A stretch of 64,000 nucleotides of DNA from Candidatus Opimibacter iunctus (GTDB taxonomy: Bacteria; Bacteroidota; Bacteroidia; Chitinophagales; Saprospiraceae), in NCBI GenBank assembly GCA_016716665.1, contig JADJVH010000011.1, positions 62,001-126,000 of the forward strand, in the 5' to 3' direction. The translations under genes and the position numbers were made by a program. The notes under the pieces were generated by a model. That model was not told the origin of the DNA. It worked only from the letters and a program-made list of their open reading frames with translations, and made no database searches. Shown in pieces: positions 44,406-53,208 of the stretch (the stretch's first letter is position 1; each line of letters starts with the position of its first letter).

Positions 44406-44541
44406 TAGCTATCAGCCGTCAGCGATCAGCTTTCAGCCTTCATTTACAATGTTCCTGCTCACCCCTCACCCGCACACTTCTTACTGTCTTACTTTCTCAC
44501 TGTCTTACTTTCTCACTGTCTCACTTTCTCACTGTCTTACA
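44406..44541. repeat. Modules B and C between fixH and ccoG
   Basis: AGCTATC/AGCCGTC/AGCGATC 7-mers (44406-44438), then TTACTTTCTCACTGTC units (44480-44540) that on the minus strand begin two bases after the ccoG stop codon. Confidence 0.75.
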
Positions 44542-45945
44542 TTATTTGAAAGGACCAAGAAACGTAGTCTTCACCGTTTGTATCTTCTGCCCGTTGGAGT
44601 ATACCCCTATTGAAATCTTATTGCTGCGCTCATGAATCGCCGTCTTTGGAATCTCCAGGAAAAAGGTGATTTCATTGACCGCCTCCTCTTTAAGCATGAG
44701 GCTCTGCGCTCCTACGAGCCTGATCTCCCCTTCGATGCCTTCAGGTTTCAATTCGACAGGAATAGGTTTGCTGGTCTTATTGATGATCTTGGCTTCAAAC
44801 AGGTTGCTCAGTTTGCCACCTTCTACTTCCTGGTACAACTGTCCTTTGACACGCAGGATATGGGTGTCAACGGTCTTACGTGTAAAGATCATGACGGACA
44901 TCAATCCCATCAGGACAAACAACAATACCGAATACGCCTTTATTTTTGGCGTAAATGTGAACCTGGCTCCGTTGGCAATCTGGTTTTCGGACGCATACCG
45001 GATCAGCCCTTTCTGGAAGCCTACTTTTTCCATGACTTCATCACAGGCATCAATACAGGCAGTACAGCCTACGCAATCCAACTGCACACCATCCCGGATG
45101 TCTATGCCGGTGGGGCAAACCATGACGCATTTATGACAATCCACACAATCCCCCAGCGTGCGGGTTTCCTTTTTGTTCAATCTTCCACGCGCCTCCCCCC
45201 GCTTGTAATCATAGGAGATCTGCATAGTGTCTTTGTCAAACATCACGCCTTGTAACCTTCCGTAGGGGCAGACTGTAGTGCATATAATCTCCCTGACGAA
45301 AGCGAAAACACCATAAAACAAGACAGTGAAGACAATGAGTCCGACTAATAATCCGACATGCATGGCCAAAGGCTCTCCCATAATCTTGACGACTTCGTCA
45401 ATCCCCAGGATGTAGGCCAGGAAGGTATGGGCGATCAGAAATGAAAACAAAAGGAAAATGGAGTGCTTCAGCGTCTTTTTCCAGACCTTCTGGAAGGTCC
45501 ATGGTCCGTCGTTGAGGGCTTTCTGCCTGCCTGGTGATCCTTCAATCAGCCACTCGATCCGACGGAAGACAAACTCCATGAAGACCGTCTGCGGACATAC
45601 CCATCCGCAAAAGAGCCGGCCATAGATGACGGTAAACAGGACGATAAACACGATAAAGGATATCATCCCTACCGCAAAAATGAAAAAGTCCTGTGGCCAG
45701 AAGATCTTGCCAAACAGGACAAATTTACTGTCGATGATATTGATCAGGAACAACGGGGTATCGTTGATCTTGATAAAAGGCAATGCAAAAAAAACAATCA
45801 GGTAGATATAAGATACGATATTCCTGTATTTGTAATATCTACCTGATGGTTTGAGCGCATAGATCCAGTTTCGTTTACCGGATTCGGTCACTGTGGTGAC
45901 CCGGTCACGAAAGGTCTCTGCGTGTAATAATTCCTCTTCAGTCAT
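44542..45945 (-). CDS. ccoG: cbb3 oxidase accessory protein CcoG (FixG/RdxA)
   Basis: 467 aa membrane ferredoxin-like protein with about five hydrophobic segments. The cluster motifs are GWVCPQTVFMEF (~94-105), CTTVCPYGRLQG (~221-232), and a 2[4Fe-4S] ferredoxin region CVDCHKCVMVCPTGID (~264-279) and CVGCTACIDACDEVM (~289-303). The C-terminal Ig-like domain is typical. Relatives reduce copper for the CuB site. It lies four bases from ccoP. Confidence 0.95.
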   Translation of the reverse strand: MTEEELLHAETFRDRVTTVTESGKRNWIYALKPSGRYYKYRNIVSYIYLIVFFALPFIKINDTPLFLINIIDSKFVLFGKIFWPQDFFIFAVGMISFIVFIVLFTVIYGRLFCGWVCPQTVFMEFVFRRIEWLIEGSPGRQKALNDGPWTFQKVWKKTLKHSIFLLFSFLIAHTFLAYILGIDEVVKIMGEPLAMHVGLLVGLIVFTVLFYGVFAFVREIICTTVCPYGRLQGVMFDKDTMQISYDYKRGEARGRLNKKETRTLGDCVDCHKCVMVCPTGIDIRDGVQLDCVGCTACIDACDEVMEKVGFQKGLIRYASENQIANGARFTFTPKIKAYSVLLFVLMGLMSVMIFTRKTVDTHILRVKGQLYQEVEGGKLSNLFEAKIINKTSKPIPVELKPEGIEGEIRLVGAQSLMLKEEAVNEITFFLEIPKTAIHERSNKISIGVYSNGQKIQTVKTTFLGPFK

Positions 45946-45949
45946 TTTA

Positions 45950-47089
45950 TTATTTCTTCAATGTATCCTGCACTACAGCCTTCGCGGCAGTGGTATCAGC
46001 AGCAACGGCAGTGGTATCAGCGGCAGCGGCGGCGGCTTCAGGTACATACAGTGTACCTTGCTTTTCTTTCGCATCCGGAGGATTCGTTCCTTTCAAGGTA
46101 AGGATATAATTGGCCACCTGCGCCATCTGGGATGGGCTGAGTTGCTCTTTCCATGAAATCATCCCCTTATCCGGAACACCATACTTGATGGTGGTAAATA
46201 TGTTCTTGAGTGATCCGCCATGGATCCAGTAATCATCCGTCAGGTTAGGTCCGACCATACCACCACCATCTGCCTTGTGACATGCAGCACAGATTGTGGT
46301 GAAGGTCTTCTTACCCGCTTCCAGGTCAGCACCCGTCATGATGGCAACATTGTTTTCATCGATGCTGTTGGCCTGGGTCTTTAGGTATTCATCATGTTGC
46401 AACTCGGCGGCGGCAACAGCCATCTGGTATTCCTCCACCTGCATCGGTGCAGATTTGGCGATATGATACCGATACAGGTAGCCTGCCCCAAATACGATGG
46501 TGAGTAAAAACGCAGTGGTAAACCACGGTGGAATGATATTGTCCAGTTCGCGAATTCCATCATAGCTGTGTCCTGTATCGATTTTATACTCTTCCTCGAT
46601 AGGTTTGAAGTTCATGGCGGCCCACTTTTCTTTGAGCCAGTTCATGATTGTTGCTGGTTTCGCATCAGGAGAATACTTCAGCTCCATTTTCTGAACGAAC
46701 TCATTCGTCTTGGCCGCAAAGAAGATGATCAGCAACAATTCCGCGCTGATCACACAGATGAGCATGATCGTCATGGCAGTTGCAGATAATCCCGGATTCG
46801 GTGCAGGTGCAATGCCCTGGGCCATCAGCGAAGTGCTCATGAGCACCAGGCCAAGCGGGACCAGGATCCTTGCTGACCCTGATTTGATCCGTTCAGCATA
46901 ATGTCGCTTTGCAGAAGTGATAAATGCATTGGACAGTACCCAGATCGGAATGAGCAGGAAAAGGGCGAAAATGATCAGCAGGGTATTGGTATCAATCGTA
47001 AACCCTTTTTGAGCAGGAGCCGCCGGAGCGGCTTGTCCATATAAGGCTGCGCTGACCAGCAGCATGGCTGCACTGAATATTGTTTTCAT
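45950..47089 (-). CDS. ccoP: cbb3 oxidase subunit CcoP-like cytochrome c
   Basis: About 379 aa from the ATG at 47089 (another at 47110). It has a signal/TM segment MKTIFSAAMLLVSAALYGQA, further hydrophobic segments (~30-50, ~95-120, ~185-205) and the CcoP loop YDGIRELDNIIPPWFTTAFL (~172-191). A single haem motif CAACHKADGGGMVGPNL (~283-299) replaces the two found in proteobacterial CcoP. The C-terminus is Ala/Thr-rich low complexity. It follows the small ccoQ gene. Confidence 0.92.
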   Translation of the reverse strand: MKTIFSAAMLLVSAALYGQAAPAAPAQKGFTIDTNTLLIIFALFLLIPIWVLSNAFITSAKRHYAERIKSGSARILVPLGLVLMSTSLMAQGIAPAPNPGLSATAMTIMLICVISAELLLIIFFAAKTNEFVQKMELKYSPDAKPATIMNWLKEKWAAMNFKPIEEEYKIDTGHSYDGIRELDNIIPPWFTTAFLLTIVFGAGYLYRYHIAKSAPMQVEEYQMAVAAAELQHDEYLKTQANSIDENNVAIMTGADLEAGKKTFTTICAACHKADGGGMVGPNLTDDYWIHGGSLKNIFTTIKYGVPDKGMISWKEQLSPSQMAQVANYILTLKGTNPPDAKEKQGTLYVPEAAAAAADTTAVAADTTAAKAVVQDTLKK

Positions 47090-47119
47090 ATGTTTTGCTA
47101 TATGATTCATAGTTGATGA

Positions 47120-47281
47120 TTAGTCGTTTAATGGAAGATTTTCCATATGCTCGATGGTTTTCTTATCGATGCTGTATATCCATACCAGCACACCAGTGAA
47201 AAAGACCACAAAAAGCACCAGGGAGATGACTGGAAATATGCTGACTCCCATGATCTGTTCGAGATAGGTTGAAAATTTCAT
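47120..47281 (-). CDS. CcoQ-like small cbb3 oxidase subunit
   Basis: 53 aa: MKFSTYLEQIMGVSIFPVIS then a membrane helix (LVLFVVFFTGVLVWIYS) and a short charged tail (IDKKTIEHMENLPLND). Length, single helix, the Y-S-D/K motif after the helix and the position between ccoNO and ccoP match CcoQ/FixQ. It ends six bases... before the ccoN stop region: the ATG at 47281 follows the ccoNO stop by six bases. Below common gene-length cut-offs, so easily missed. Confidence 0.82.
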   Translation of the reverse strand: MKFSTYLEQIMGVSIFPVISLVLFVVFFTGVLVWIYSIDKKTIEHMENLPLND

Positions 47282-47287
47282 ATTCGC

Positions 47288-49417
47288 TTATTTAGTGGCC
47301 GCAGCCTTTACTTTAATATCTGTTCCCAGTCGCTGGAGATAGGCGATCAATGCAATGACCTCCCGTGTTGCCGGAATATCGATCTTGTCGTTCTTCAGGT
47401 TGGCGGTGATGGCCTCTGCCTGTTTCTTCAGGTCGTCGTTGGCTGTGGCTTCATATCCATTCGGATAGGGTACACCCATCTTACGCATGGCATGTATTTT
47501 CGAATTGGTCGTGCCGGTATCGAGTTCGCGGTCAAACAGCGAAGGATAAGATGGCATGATCGATCCGGGTACCATGGAAGTTGGATCATACATGTGGTTG
47601 AAATGCCAGCTGTCAGGGTATTTACCTCCGACTCTCGCGAGATCAGGTCCGGTCCGCTTACTTCCCCATTGGAAAGGATGGTCATACACAAACTCACCTG
47701 CCTTGGAGTATTCTCCATAGCGGGCTACTTCATACCTGAACGGGCGGATCATCTGGGAATGACAATTGTAGCAGCCTTCCCTGATGTAGATATCCCTTCC
47801 TTGCAGCTCAAGTGGAGTATACGGTTTTACGGAAGCGATGACCGGGATATTTGATTTGACCAGGAACGTCGGGATAAGTTCAAACAAACCACCAAGCGCG
47901 ACCAATACCAGGCTCAATACGAGCATCATGAGTGGTTTACGCTCAAGAACACTGTGCCAGAAACTACCCTTTGGAGATACATATCTCTTCTCCAGTGCAG
48001 GTGCTTCCCCGTGTTCCTCCGCTAAGAAGGAGCCGGCTTTTGCAGTCTTCCACAAGTTGATGATCATCAGGATCACCCCGATGAGGAATATCGTACCACC
48101 AATGGCCCTGAGCACGTAGAATGGAATAATGGTCTGTACCACATCGATAAACTGGTACTGCAGTTGTCCTTCAGGCGTAAAGGCCTTCATCATAAAGTAC
48201 GTGCGGAATGCACTCCAGTACATAGGAATGGCATAGAGGATGATCCCCAATGTACCAATCCAGAAGTGGGTGCCGGCCATCTTTTTGGAATGCAGTGTGG
48301 TATTAAATAATTTCGGGATCAGCCAGTAGAGCATACCGAACGTCATGAAGCCATTCCATCCCAATGCACCGATGTGCACGTGAGCAACAGTCCAGTCGCT
48401 ATAATGAGATATCGCGTTGACACTCTTGAGGGACATCATCGGGCCTTCAAACGTACTCATACCATAACAGGTCACCGCGACCACAAAGAATTTCAGGACG
48501 GGGTCTTCCCTGACTTTATCCCATGCGCCTCTCAGGGTAAACAAACCATTGAGCATACCACCCCAGCTAGGGAGAATGAGCATGATTGAAAATGCTGTAC
48601 CCAGGGATTGCGCCCACTCAGGAAGCGCTGTGTAGAGCAGGTGGTGAGGGCCTGCCCAGATATAGAGGAAGATAAGACTCCAGAAGTGAACGATACTGAG
48701 CCTGTAGGAATACACAGGACGTTCAACAGCCTTGGGAAGGAAGTAGTACATCAATCCCAGGTAAGGCGTGGTGAGGAAGAAGGCTACTGCATTGTGTCCA
48801 TACCACCACTGCACCAACGCATCCTGAACCCCCGCATACCATGAGTAGCTTTTAAACAGGGAGATCGGAAGCTCCATCGAATTGACGATATGAAGCATGG
48901 CAACCGTGACCCAGGAAGCAATAAAAAACCAGATGGCCACATACATGTGACGCTCACGCCGGGTCAGGATGGTCCCAAACATATTGATCCCGAAAACGAC
49001 CCATATCAGGGTGATCAGGATATCAATGGGCCATTCGAGCTCCGCGTATTCCTTTCCGGTCGTGATCCCCATCAGCAAGGTCACCGCAGCCAGTACAATG
49101 ATCGTCTGCCAGCCCCAGAAATGGATCGCACCGAGTTTCTTACTCCACATCGACGTCTTTAGAAGACGGGGAAGAGAATAGTACACCCCGGTAAAAATAC
49201 CATTGCCCACAAAGGCAAAGATGACCGCATTGGTATGCACCGGCCTGAGCCTTCCAAACGCGAGGTTTGGCAGGTACTCACTGAAATTTAATACCGGGAA
49301 TGCCAGCTGAAAGGCAGCTATAACGCCTAGCAGCATCCCCACCGCACCCCATGTGATGGTCGCAATGGCAAACAACTTTGGGAGCTTGTTGTCGTAGGTA
49401 AATTTTTGTAATTCCAT
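47288..49417 (-). CDS. ccoN: cbb3 oxidase fused catalytic subunit CcoN-CcoO
   Basis: 709 aa. Residues 1-~480 are CcoN: twelve helices, haem ligand His in GRLRPVHTNAVIFAF (~54-68), CuB/haem b3 His in WWYGHNAVAFFLTTP (~203-217) and GPHHLLYTALPEW (~258-270), HVHIGALGWNGFMTF (~348-362). The rest is CcoO: helix (~510-530) and monohaem EGCYNCHSQMIRPF (~550-563), with SIMPSYPSLF as distal Met. The fusion is usual in Bacteroidota. It reduces O2 at low concentration and pumps protons. Confidence 0.96.
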   Translation of the reverse strand: MELQKFTYDNKLPKLFAIATITWGAVGMLLGVIAAFQLAFPVLNFSEYLPNLAFGRLRPVHTNAVIFAFVGNGIFTGVYYSLPRLLKTSMWSKKLGAIHFWGWQTIIVLAAVTLLMGITTGKEYAELEWPIDILITLIWVVFGINMFGTILTRRERHMYVAIWFFIASWVTVAMLHIVNSMELPISLFKSYSWYAGVQDALVQWWYGHNAVAFFLTTPYLGLMYYFLPKAVERPVYSYRLSIVHFWSLIFLYIWAGPHHLLYTALPEWAQSLGTAFSIMLILPSWGGMLNGLFTLRGAWDKVREDPVLKFFVVAVTCYGMSTFEGPMMSLKSVNAISHYSDWTVAHVHIGALGWNGFMTFGMLYWLIPKLFNTTLHSKKMAGTHFWIGTLGIILYAIPMYWSAFRTYFMMKAFTPEGQLQYQFIDVVQTIIPFYVLRAIGGTIFLIGVILMIINLWKTAKAGSFLAEEHGEAPALEKRYVSPKGSFWHSVLERKPLMMLVLSLVLVALGGLFELIPTFLVKSNIPVIASVKPYTPLELQGRDIYIREGCYNCHSQMIRPFRYEVARYGEYSKAGEFVYDHPFQWGSKRTGPDLARVGGKYPDSWHFNHMYDPTSMVPGSIMPSYPSLFDRELDTGTTNSKIHAMRKMGVPYPNGYEATANDDLKKQAEAITANLKNDKIDIPATREVIALIAYLQRLGTDIKVKAAATK

Positions 49418-49490
49418 GTTTGAATTCCGAGTTTGTAATGATTGTTGATTATGTTTTGTCTTTGATTTTATTTAACCACCTTATATGCTT

Positions 49491-49586
49491 ATATGTTGAT
49501 GTGTTGATGTGTGTGTGATGTGTTGATGTGTTGATGTGTTGATGTGTTTATTTTATTTTCGGTTGCTGAGCGTAGCCGAAGCATCA
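49491..49586. repeat. GTTGATGTGT tandem tract and module D overlapping ccoS
   Basis: GTTGATGTGT-type units (49491-49550) and a 26-base module (49561-49586, core GCTGAGCGTAGCCGAAGC) that recurs at 54633-54658 and 56933-56958, and degenerate at about 49908-49932. The 49561-49586 copy lies inside the ccoS coding region. Confidence 0.8.
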
Positions 49587-49738
49587 TTTTTCACTTTATT
49601 GTCGTCTTCGAAAAGTATCCGTCTCGCCGGCGAAAAGTCATCATCAAACTGACCGTCCCGTACACTCCAGAAGAAGGCGAGCAAAAAGCCAGCGGCAATG
49701 CCGATGCTGACCAGGAGAAGAAGGATGATTGCGCTCAT
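49553..49738 (-). CDS. ccoS: cbb3 oxidase assembly protein CcoS, with repeat-derived C-terminus
   Basis: 61 aa. The N-terminal helix (MSAIILLLLVSIGIAAGFLLAFFW) and VRDGQFDDDFSPARRILFED match CcoS, needed for cofactor insertion into cbb3 oxidase. The normal protein ends near FEDD. Residues after that, VKNDASATLSNRK, come from a dispersed repeat module (49561-49586) and its flank, which in the peroxidase genes sits outside the coding region. Confidence 0.88.
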   Translation of the reverse strand: MSAIILLLLVSIGIAAGFLLAFFWSVRDGQFDDDFSPARRILFEDDNKVKNDASATLSNRK

Positions 49739-49762
49739 TTTAGTGAATTGTGAATTGTGATG

Positions 49763-49934
49763 TTAGCTGCCAGCTATCAGCTATCAGCTTTCAGAGGAGT
49801 GTGAGTGGGTGTGTGAGTTGTGTTTATAGGTTGATGTGTTTATAGGTTGATGTGTTTATGGGTTGATGTGTTTATAGGTTGATATGTTTATCTGTTAATT
49901 CATTTTCGGTTGCTGAGGGTAGTCGAAGCATAAT
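49763..49934. repeat. Modules B, E and D between ccoS and ccoI
   Basis: AGCTATC 7-mers (49763-49794), GTTGATGTGTTTATAG units (about 49815-49893), and a degenerate module D at about 49908-49932. No gene between 49739 and 49945. Confidence 0.7.
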
Positions 49935-49945
49935 TTTACTTTTTC

Positions 49946-52351
49946 CTAAGCCAATTTGTATTTCCTGGCGAAGAGCTGACTCAGCCCATACGTGATCAGG
50001 ATGATGGAAATCGAACTGCAAGGCATCAGTATAGCTGCGATGATAGGTGATAAAGTCCCCTGCACGGCAAAATACAAACCAATAATATTATAGATGATAG
50101 AGATTCCGAAACTGAACATGATGATAGACCGGCCTGACCTCACATAGCCAAGGATCTTGTCCAGCACGGATACTTTTGATGCATGGATGATACCATCAGC
50201 AGCAGGCGTGAAATTATTGTCATCATCACACACCGCCAGGCCGACATTACTTTCTTTCAGGGCACCGGCATCATTGAGCCCGTCTCCGATCATCAGCACA
50301 TTGGCCTTCTTATTTTCTTTCAGGTAGGTGATGTAGGCCAGCTTGTCATGAGGAGATTGGTCAAACAATAACTCACTTTCAGTACCCATTTTTTCACGGA
50401 GGATAGCTTGTTCTGCCTGGTTGTCCCCGGAGATCAGCGCCAGTTTATAGCCGGGCACCAGGGATTTGAACAAATCAAATATACCAATACGATACGCATT
50501 AGTTACATGAAACACCCCGATAGGTTGATTGTCCATGGTGACCGCCACTTTACTCTCCTTCTTGCTTTCTTCGTCTGTGCCGGTAAAGGAAGGTGAACCG
50601 ATTTTAAAATGATGCTCTTCCATCCAGCCTTCGATACCCTTGTTGGCTATGATTTTAAAGCTCTCCGGGGTAAGGCTGGCAGGAGTATCGAGGTACTGCA
50701 GGACGGCCTTGCTCAATGGATGGTTGGAGTGAACGACCATGGAGGCGATCTGAGTCTTCAATTCTGGTGTGAGCACCTGGCCTTCATAGCGCACTTTCAT
50801 TTTATTGCTTTGGGTCAGGGTCCCGGTCTTGTCAAATACGATCGTATCAATCTTGGACAGGGACTCGATGACACCCGCATTCTTCAGATAGAATTTATTG
50901 CGGGAAAGGATGCGAAGGATGTTGCCCCTGGTAAAATTGGCGGACAACAACAGTGCGCATGGACAGGCCACGATCATGATGGTCGTGAGGGCATTCCACA
51001 TGAGCTGGGGTTGGCCCTGCCACAGCCAGTAGCCGCCGGCGATCATGCCGATCACCAGGACGATATAGGTAAAATACTTGCTCAATGCATCGATAAAGGA
51101 ATAAGACGTGGTGGAGGCATCCTGCAGGCTATCCTTATTCCAGAGATTGGTGAGGTAGGATTGGGACACTTCCTTGACGACGATCAGCTCAATCACGCCT
51201 TCGGTTTGTTTGCCGCCGGCATAGATGATTTCTCCTTTGTTGACACTGACCGGAAGACTTTCGCCGGTGACAAAACTATAATCGATCTCAGCAGAACCCT
51301 TGGAGAGCATACCATCTGCGGGAATGAGTTCTTCGTGATGGATTTGGATGATATCATTAGCCCTGATCTTGTCTACAGGAACCGATTGGATGGTATTGTC
51401 CTTGAGTACATTGACCGCAATAGGAAAGAAAGCCCTGAAATCCCTGTCGAAGGAAATGGTTTGATAGGTCCTATCCTGCAACCAACGGCCCACGAGCATA
51501 AAGAAAACGATTCCACTCATGCTGTCCAGATATCCTGACCCGGTGCCTGTGTACAGCTCATACATACTGCGACCAAAGGTGATCACCAGCGCCAGGGCGA
51601 TCGGTGCATCGATGTTGAGATGTTTATTTTTAAGTCCATTCCATGCGTTGGTGAAAAACTCACTGGCGCAATACGTGATCACAGGAAGAGAAAGGAAGAT
51701 GATGATGGAGGTCAGGGTGGTCTTGATGATCGGTTCCAGGATTTCACCGCCTGAGAAGTATTCCGGAAAGCTCATCATCATAATGTTGGCAAAGCAGAAT
51801 CCGGCGAGACCTATTTTATACCACCTGGTGCGGTCGATTTGTCTGAGTTGCGCGGATGAAACTTCCTCGAGGCTTAGATGGGGCTCATATCCGATGTGAG
51901 TGAGGGTCTCTACCACCTGCCTGAGGGATATCAGGGCAGGGTCAAAGACAATGAAGACTTCCTTTTTTGTAAAGTTGACACGGGAAGACTGGAGTGCAGG
52001 GTTGATACGTCTTATGTTTTCCAATAGCCAGAGGCAACTGCTGCAGTGTATCTGTGGAAGGTAAAACGTCACATGGGTTTGTGTCCCATCGGTATACTGT
52101 ATGAGCTTGCCGGCGATATCCGGATTGTCCAGGAAGGCAAATTTATCCTTGCGGATAGTCGACTTCTGGGTTATCCCGGGATGGTTGTTTAGATCATAAT
52201 AGGCGCAGAGATCATTTTCATTGAGGATCTGGTATACACTACGGCAGCCTTCGCAACAAAATACTTTTTCACCCAGCAAGACCGGATGCCTGTAGCAGGT
52301 ATCCCCACAGTGGTCGCAAAGGGTGAGTGTATTTGTTTTATCCGGGTTCAT
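49946..52351 (-). CDS. ccoI: Copper-translocating P-type ATPase CcoI (FixI), cbb3 oxidase assembly
   Basis: 801 aa. N-terminal Cys-rich zinc-ribbon-like region (CDHCGDTC, FCCEGCRSV), heavy-metal-binding domain with CSSC (~108-111), eight helices with CPC in IVACPCALLLSAN (~462-474), the phosphorylation site DKTGTLTQ (~508-515), and MIGDGLNDAGALKES (~693-707). Exports copper to the periplasm for the CuB site. It starts 51 bases after rrf2. An operator-like dyad lies 16 bases before its ATG. Confidence 0.95.
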   Translation of the reverse strand: MNPDKTNTLTLCDHCGDTCYRHPVLLGEKVFCCEGCRSVYQILNENDLCAYYDLNNHPGITQKSTIRKDKFAFLDNPDIAGKLIQYTDGTQTHVTFYLPQIHCSSCLWLLENIRRINPALQSSRVNFTKKEVFIVFDPALISLRQVVETLTHIGYEPHLSLEEVSSAQLRQIDRTRWYKIGLAGFCFANIMMMSFPEYFSGGEILEPIIKTTLTSIIIFLSLPVITYCASEFFTNAWNGLKNKHLNIDAPIALALVITFGRSMYELYTGTGSGYLDSMSGIVFFMLVGRWLQDRTYQTISFDRDFRAFFPIAVNVLKDNTIQSVPVDKIRANDIIQIHHEELIPADGMLSKGSAEIDYSFVTGESLPVSVNKGEIIYAGGKQTEGVIELIVVKEVSQSYLTNLWNKDSLQDASTTSYSFIDALSKYFTYIVLVIGMIAGGYWLWQGQPQLMWNALTTIMIVACPCALLLSANFTRGNILRILSRNKFYLKNAGVIESLSKIDTIVFDKTGTLTQSNKMKVRYEGQVLTPELKTQIASMVVHSNHPLSKAVLQYLDTPASLTPESFKIIANKGIEGWMEEHHFKIGSPSFTGTDEESKKESKVAVTMDNQPIGVFHVTNAYRIGIFDLFKSLVPGYKLALISGDNQAEQAILREKMGTESELLFDQSPHDKLAYITYLKENKKANVLMIGDGLNDAGALKESNVGLAVCDDDNNFTPAADGIIHASKVSVLDKILGYVRSGRSIIMFSFGISIIYNIIGLYFAVQGTLSPIIAAILMPCSSISIILITYGLSQLFARKYKLA

Positions 52352-52366
52352 CTGCTTTAAAGAATA

Positions 52367-52384
52367 AAATATCCTTTTGTCTTT
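52367..52384. promoter_or_regulatory. Dyad related to the rrf2/peroxidase operator, upstream of ccoI
   Basis: AAATATCCTTTTGTCTTT matches the peroxidase-1 site (same strand, AAAGATCATTTTGTCTTT) at 16 of 18 positions. It is 16 bases upstream of the ccoI ATG. Unlike the other sites it is not followed by a -7 box 19-20 bases away, so its role is less certain. Confidence 0.45.
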
Positions 52385-52402
52385 TAATCAGGGTTTAAAA
52401 AA

Positions 52403-52834
52403 TCAATTTACTAAGAAAAATTTGCCGGAATCCAGTTTGTTGTTGAAGTCTCCGATTGTATTGTCCTCAATCATCTTGATCAGGTTTTTCTTGATATCCC
52501 GGTACTGGTCATGCACAGGACAGGGTTTCTTTTCGTTGCATACCTTGAGGCCAAGCACGCAATCATTGTAGATAGAATTGCCATCAAGGGCTTTGACGAT
52601 ATCGGCCAGGGAGGTCTGGAGATCAAATTGGTCCATATAGAAGCCGCCATGGGGACCTTTGACGGAATGCACCAGCTTTTTACGGCTGAGCTCCTGCATG
52701 ATTTTAGCCACAAAATGCTCAGGAGCATCTGTTCCTTTGGCTATATCCTTGATCCCGACACGCGAACCATCCTTTGATTTCTGGGCTACAAAAATCATGG
52801 CCTTGATCCCATATTCACATGTCTTTGAGAACAT
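52403..52834 (-). CDS. Rrf2-family transcriptional regulator
   Basis: 143 aa. Winged HTH: CEYGIKAMIFVAQKSKDGSR, then IAKGTDAPEHFVAKIMQELS and SVKGPHGGFYMDQ. The C-terminal cysteines CVLGLKVCNEKKPCPVH (residues ~93-109) are placed as in [2Fe-2S] sensors such as NsrR/IscR. Probably senses NO, redox state or cluster supply. Upstream and codirectional with the cbb3 genes; a dyad at its own promoter suggests autoregulation. Confidence 0.92.
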   Translation of the reverse strand: MFSKTCEYGIKAMIFVAQKSKDGSRVGIKDIAKGTDAPEHFVAKIMQELSRKKLVHSVKGPHGGFYMDQFDLQTSLADIVKALDGNSIYNDCVLGLKVCNEKKPCPVHDQYRDIKKNLIKMIEDNTIGDFNNKLDSGKFFLVN

Positions 52835-52874
52835 TAATCAGTGTGGTTTACAGGTGGTGTATTGAATTCGGAGG

Positions 52875-52919
52875 TAAATATAAAAACGTCTATTAATATA
52901 AAAAGAGTTTTTTATCTTT
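52875..52919 (-). promoter_or_regulatory. rrf2 promoter with candidate operator
   Basis: Minus strand: -7-like TATATTTA (52882-52875) and, 19 bases upstream, an 18-base dyad (52902-52919; AAAGAGTTTTTTATCTTT on the plus strand) overlapping the -33 region. The same arrangement precedes both cytochrome c peroxidase genes. Confidence 0.6.
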
Positions 52920-52949
52920 TTATTTAGATTTTATGAAAAATAGAAGGAA

Positions 52950-53208
52950 AGGAGGCTAAAGAGGCTAAAAAGGCGAAAAGGCTGAAGAGGCTGAAGAGGC
53001 TAAAGAGGCTAAAGAGGATAAAGAGGCTAAAGGGGGTGAAGAGGCGAAAGGGGCTGAAGAGGCGAAAAGGGCAGAAGAAGCTAAGGATCTGGCAGTGGTG
53101 CATGACGCCCTTACCAATACCAATACCAATTGCTCCTTGCTCCCTGCTCCTTGCTCCCTGCCCATAGCCAACACCTCTTACTTTCTCACTGTCTTACCGT
53201 CTTACACT
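52950..53208. repeat. GAGGCxxAA array and modules H, C between rrf2 and the CAT-like gene
   Basis: About fourteen degenerate GAGGCTAAA/GAGGCGAAA units (52950-53084), CTCCTTGCTCCC units (53129-53160), then TTACTTTCTCACTGTC units (53173-53208) that on the minus strand begin at the CAT-like gene's TAG stop. Confidence 0.78.

Noticed and set aside
52950..53084. GAGGCxxAA array considered as a CRISPR or VNTR locus with genes
   Set aside because: Units are 9 bases with no spacers and no cas genes; it is a simple tandem array.
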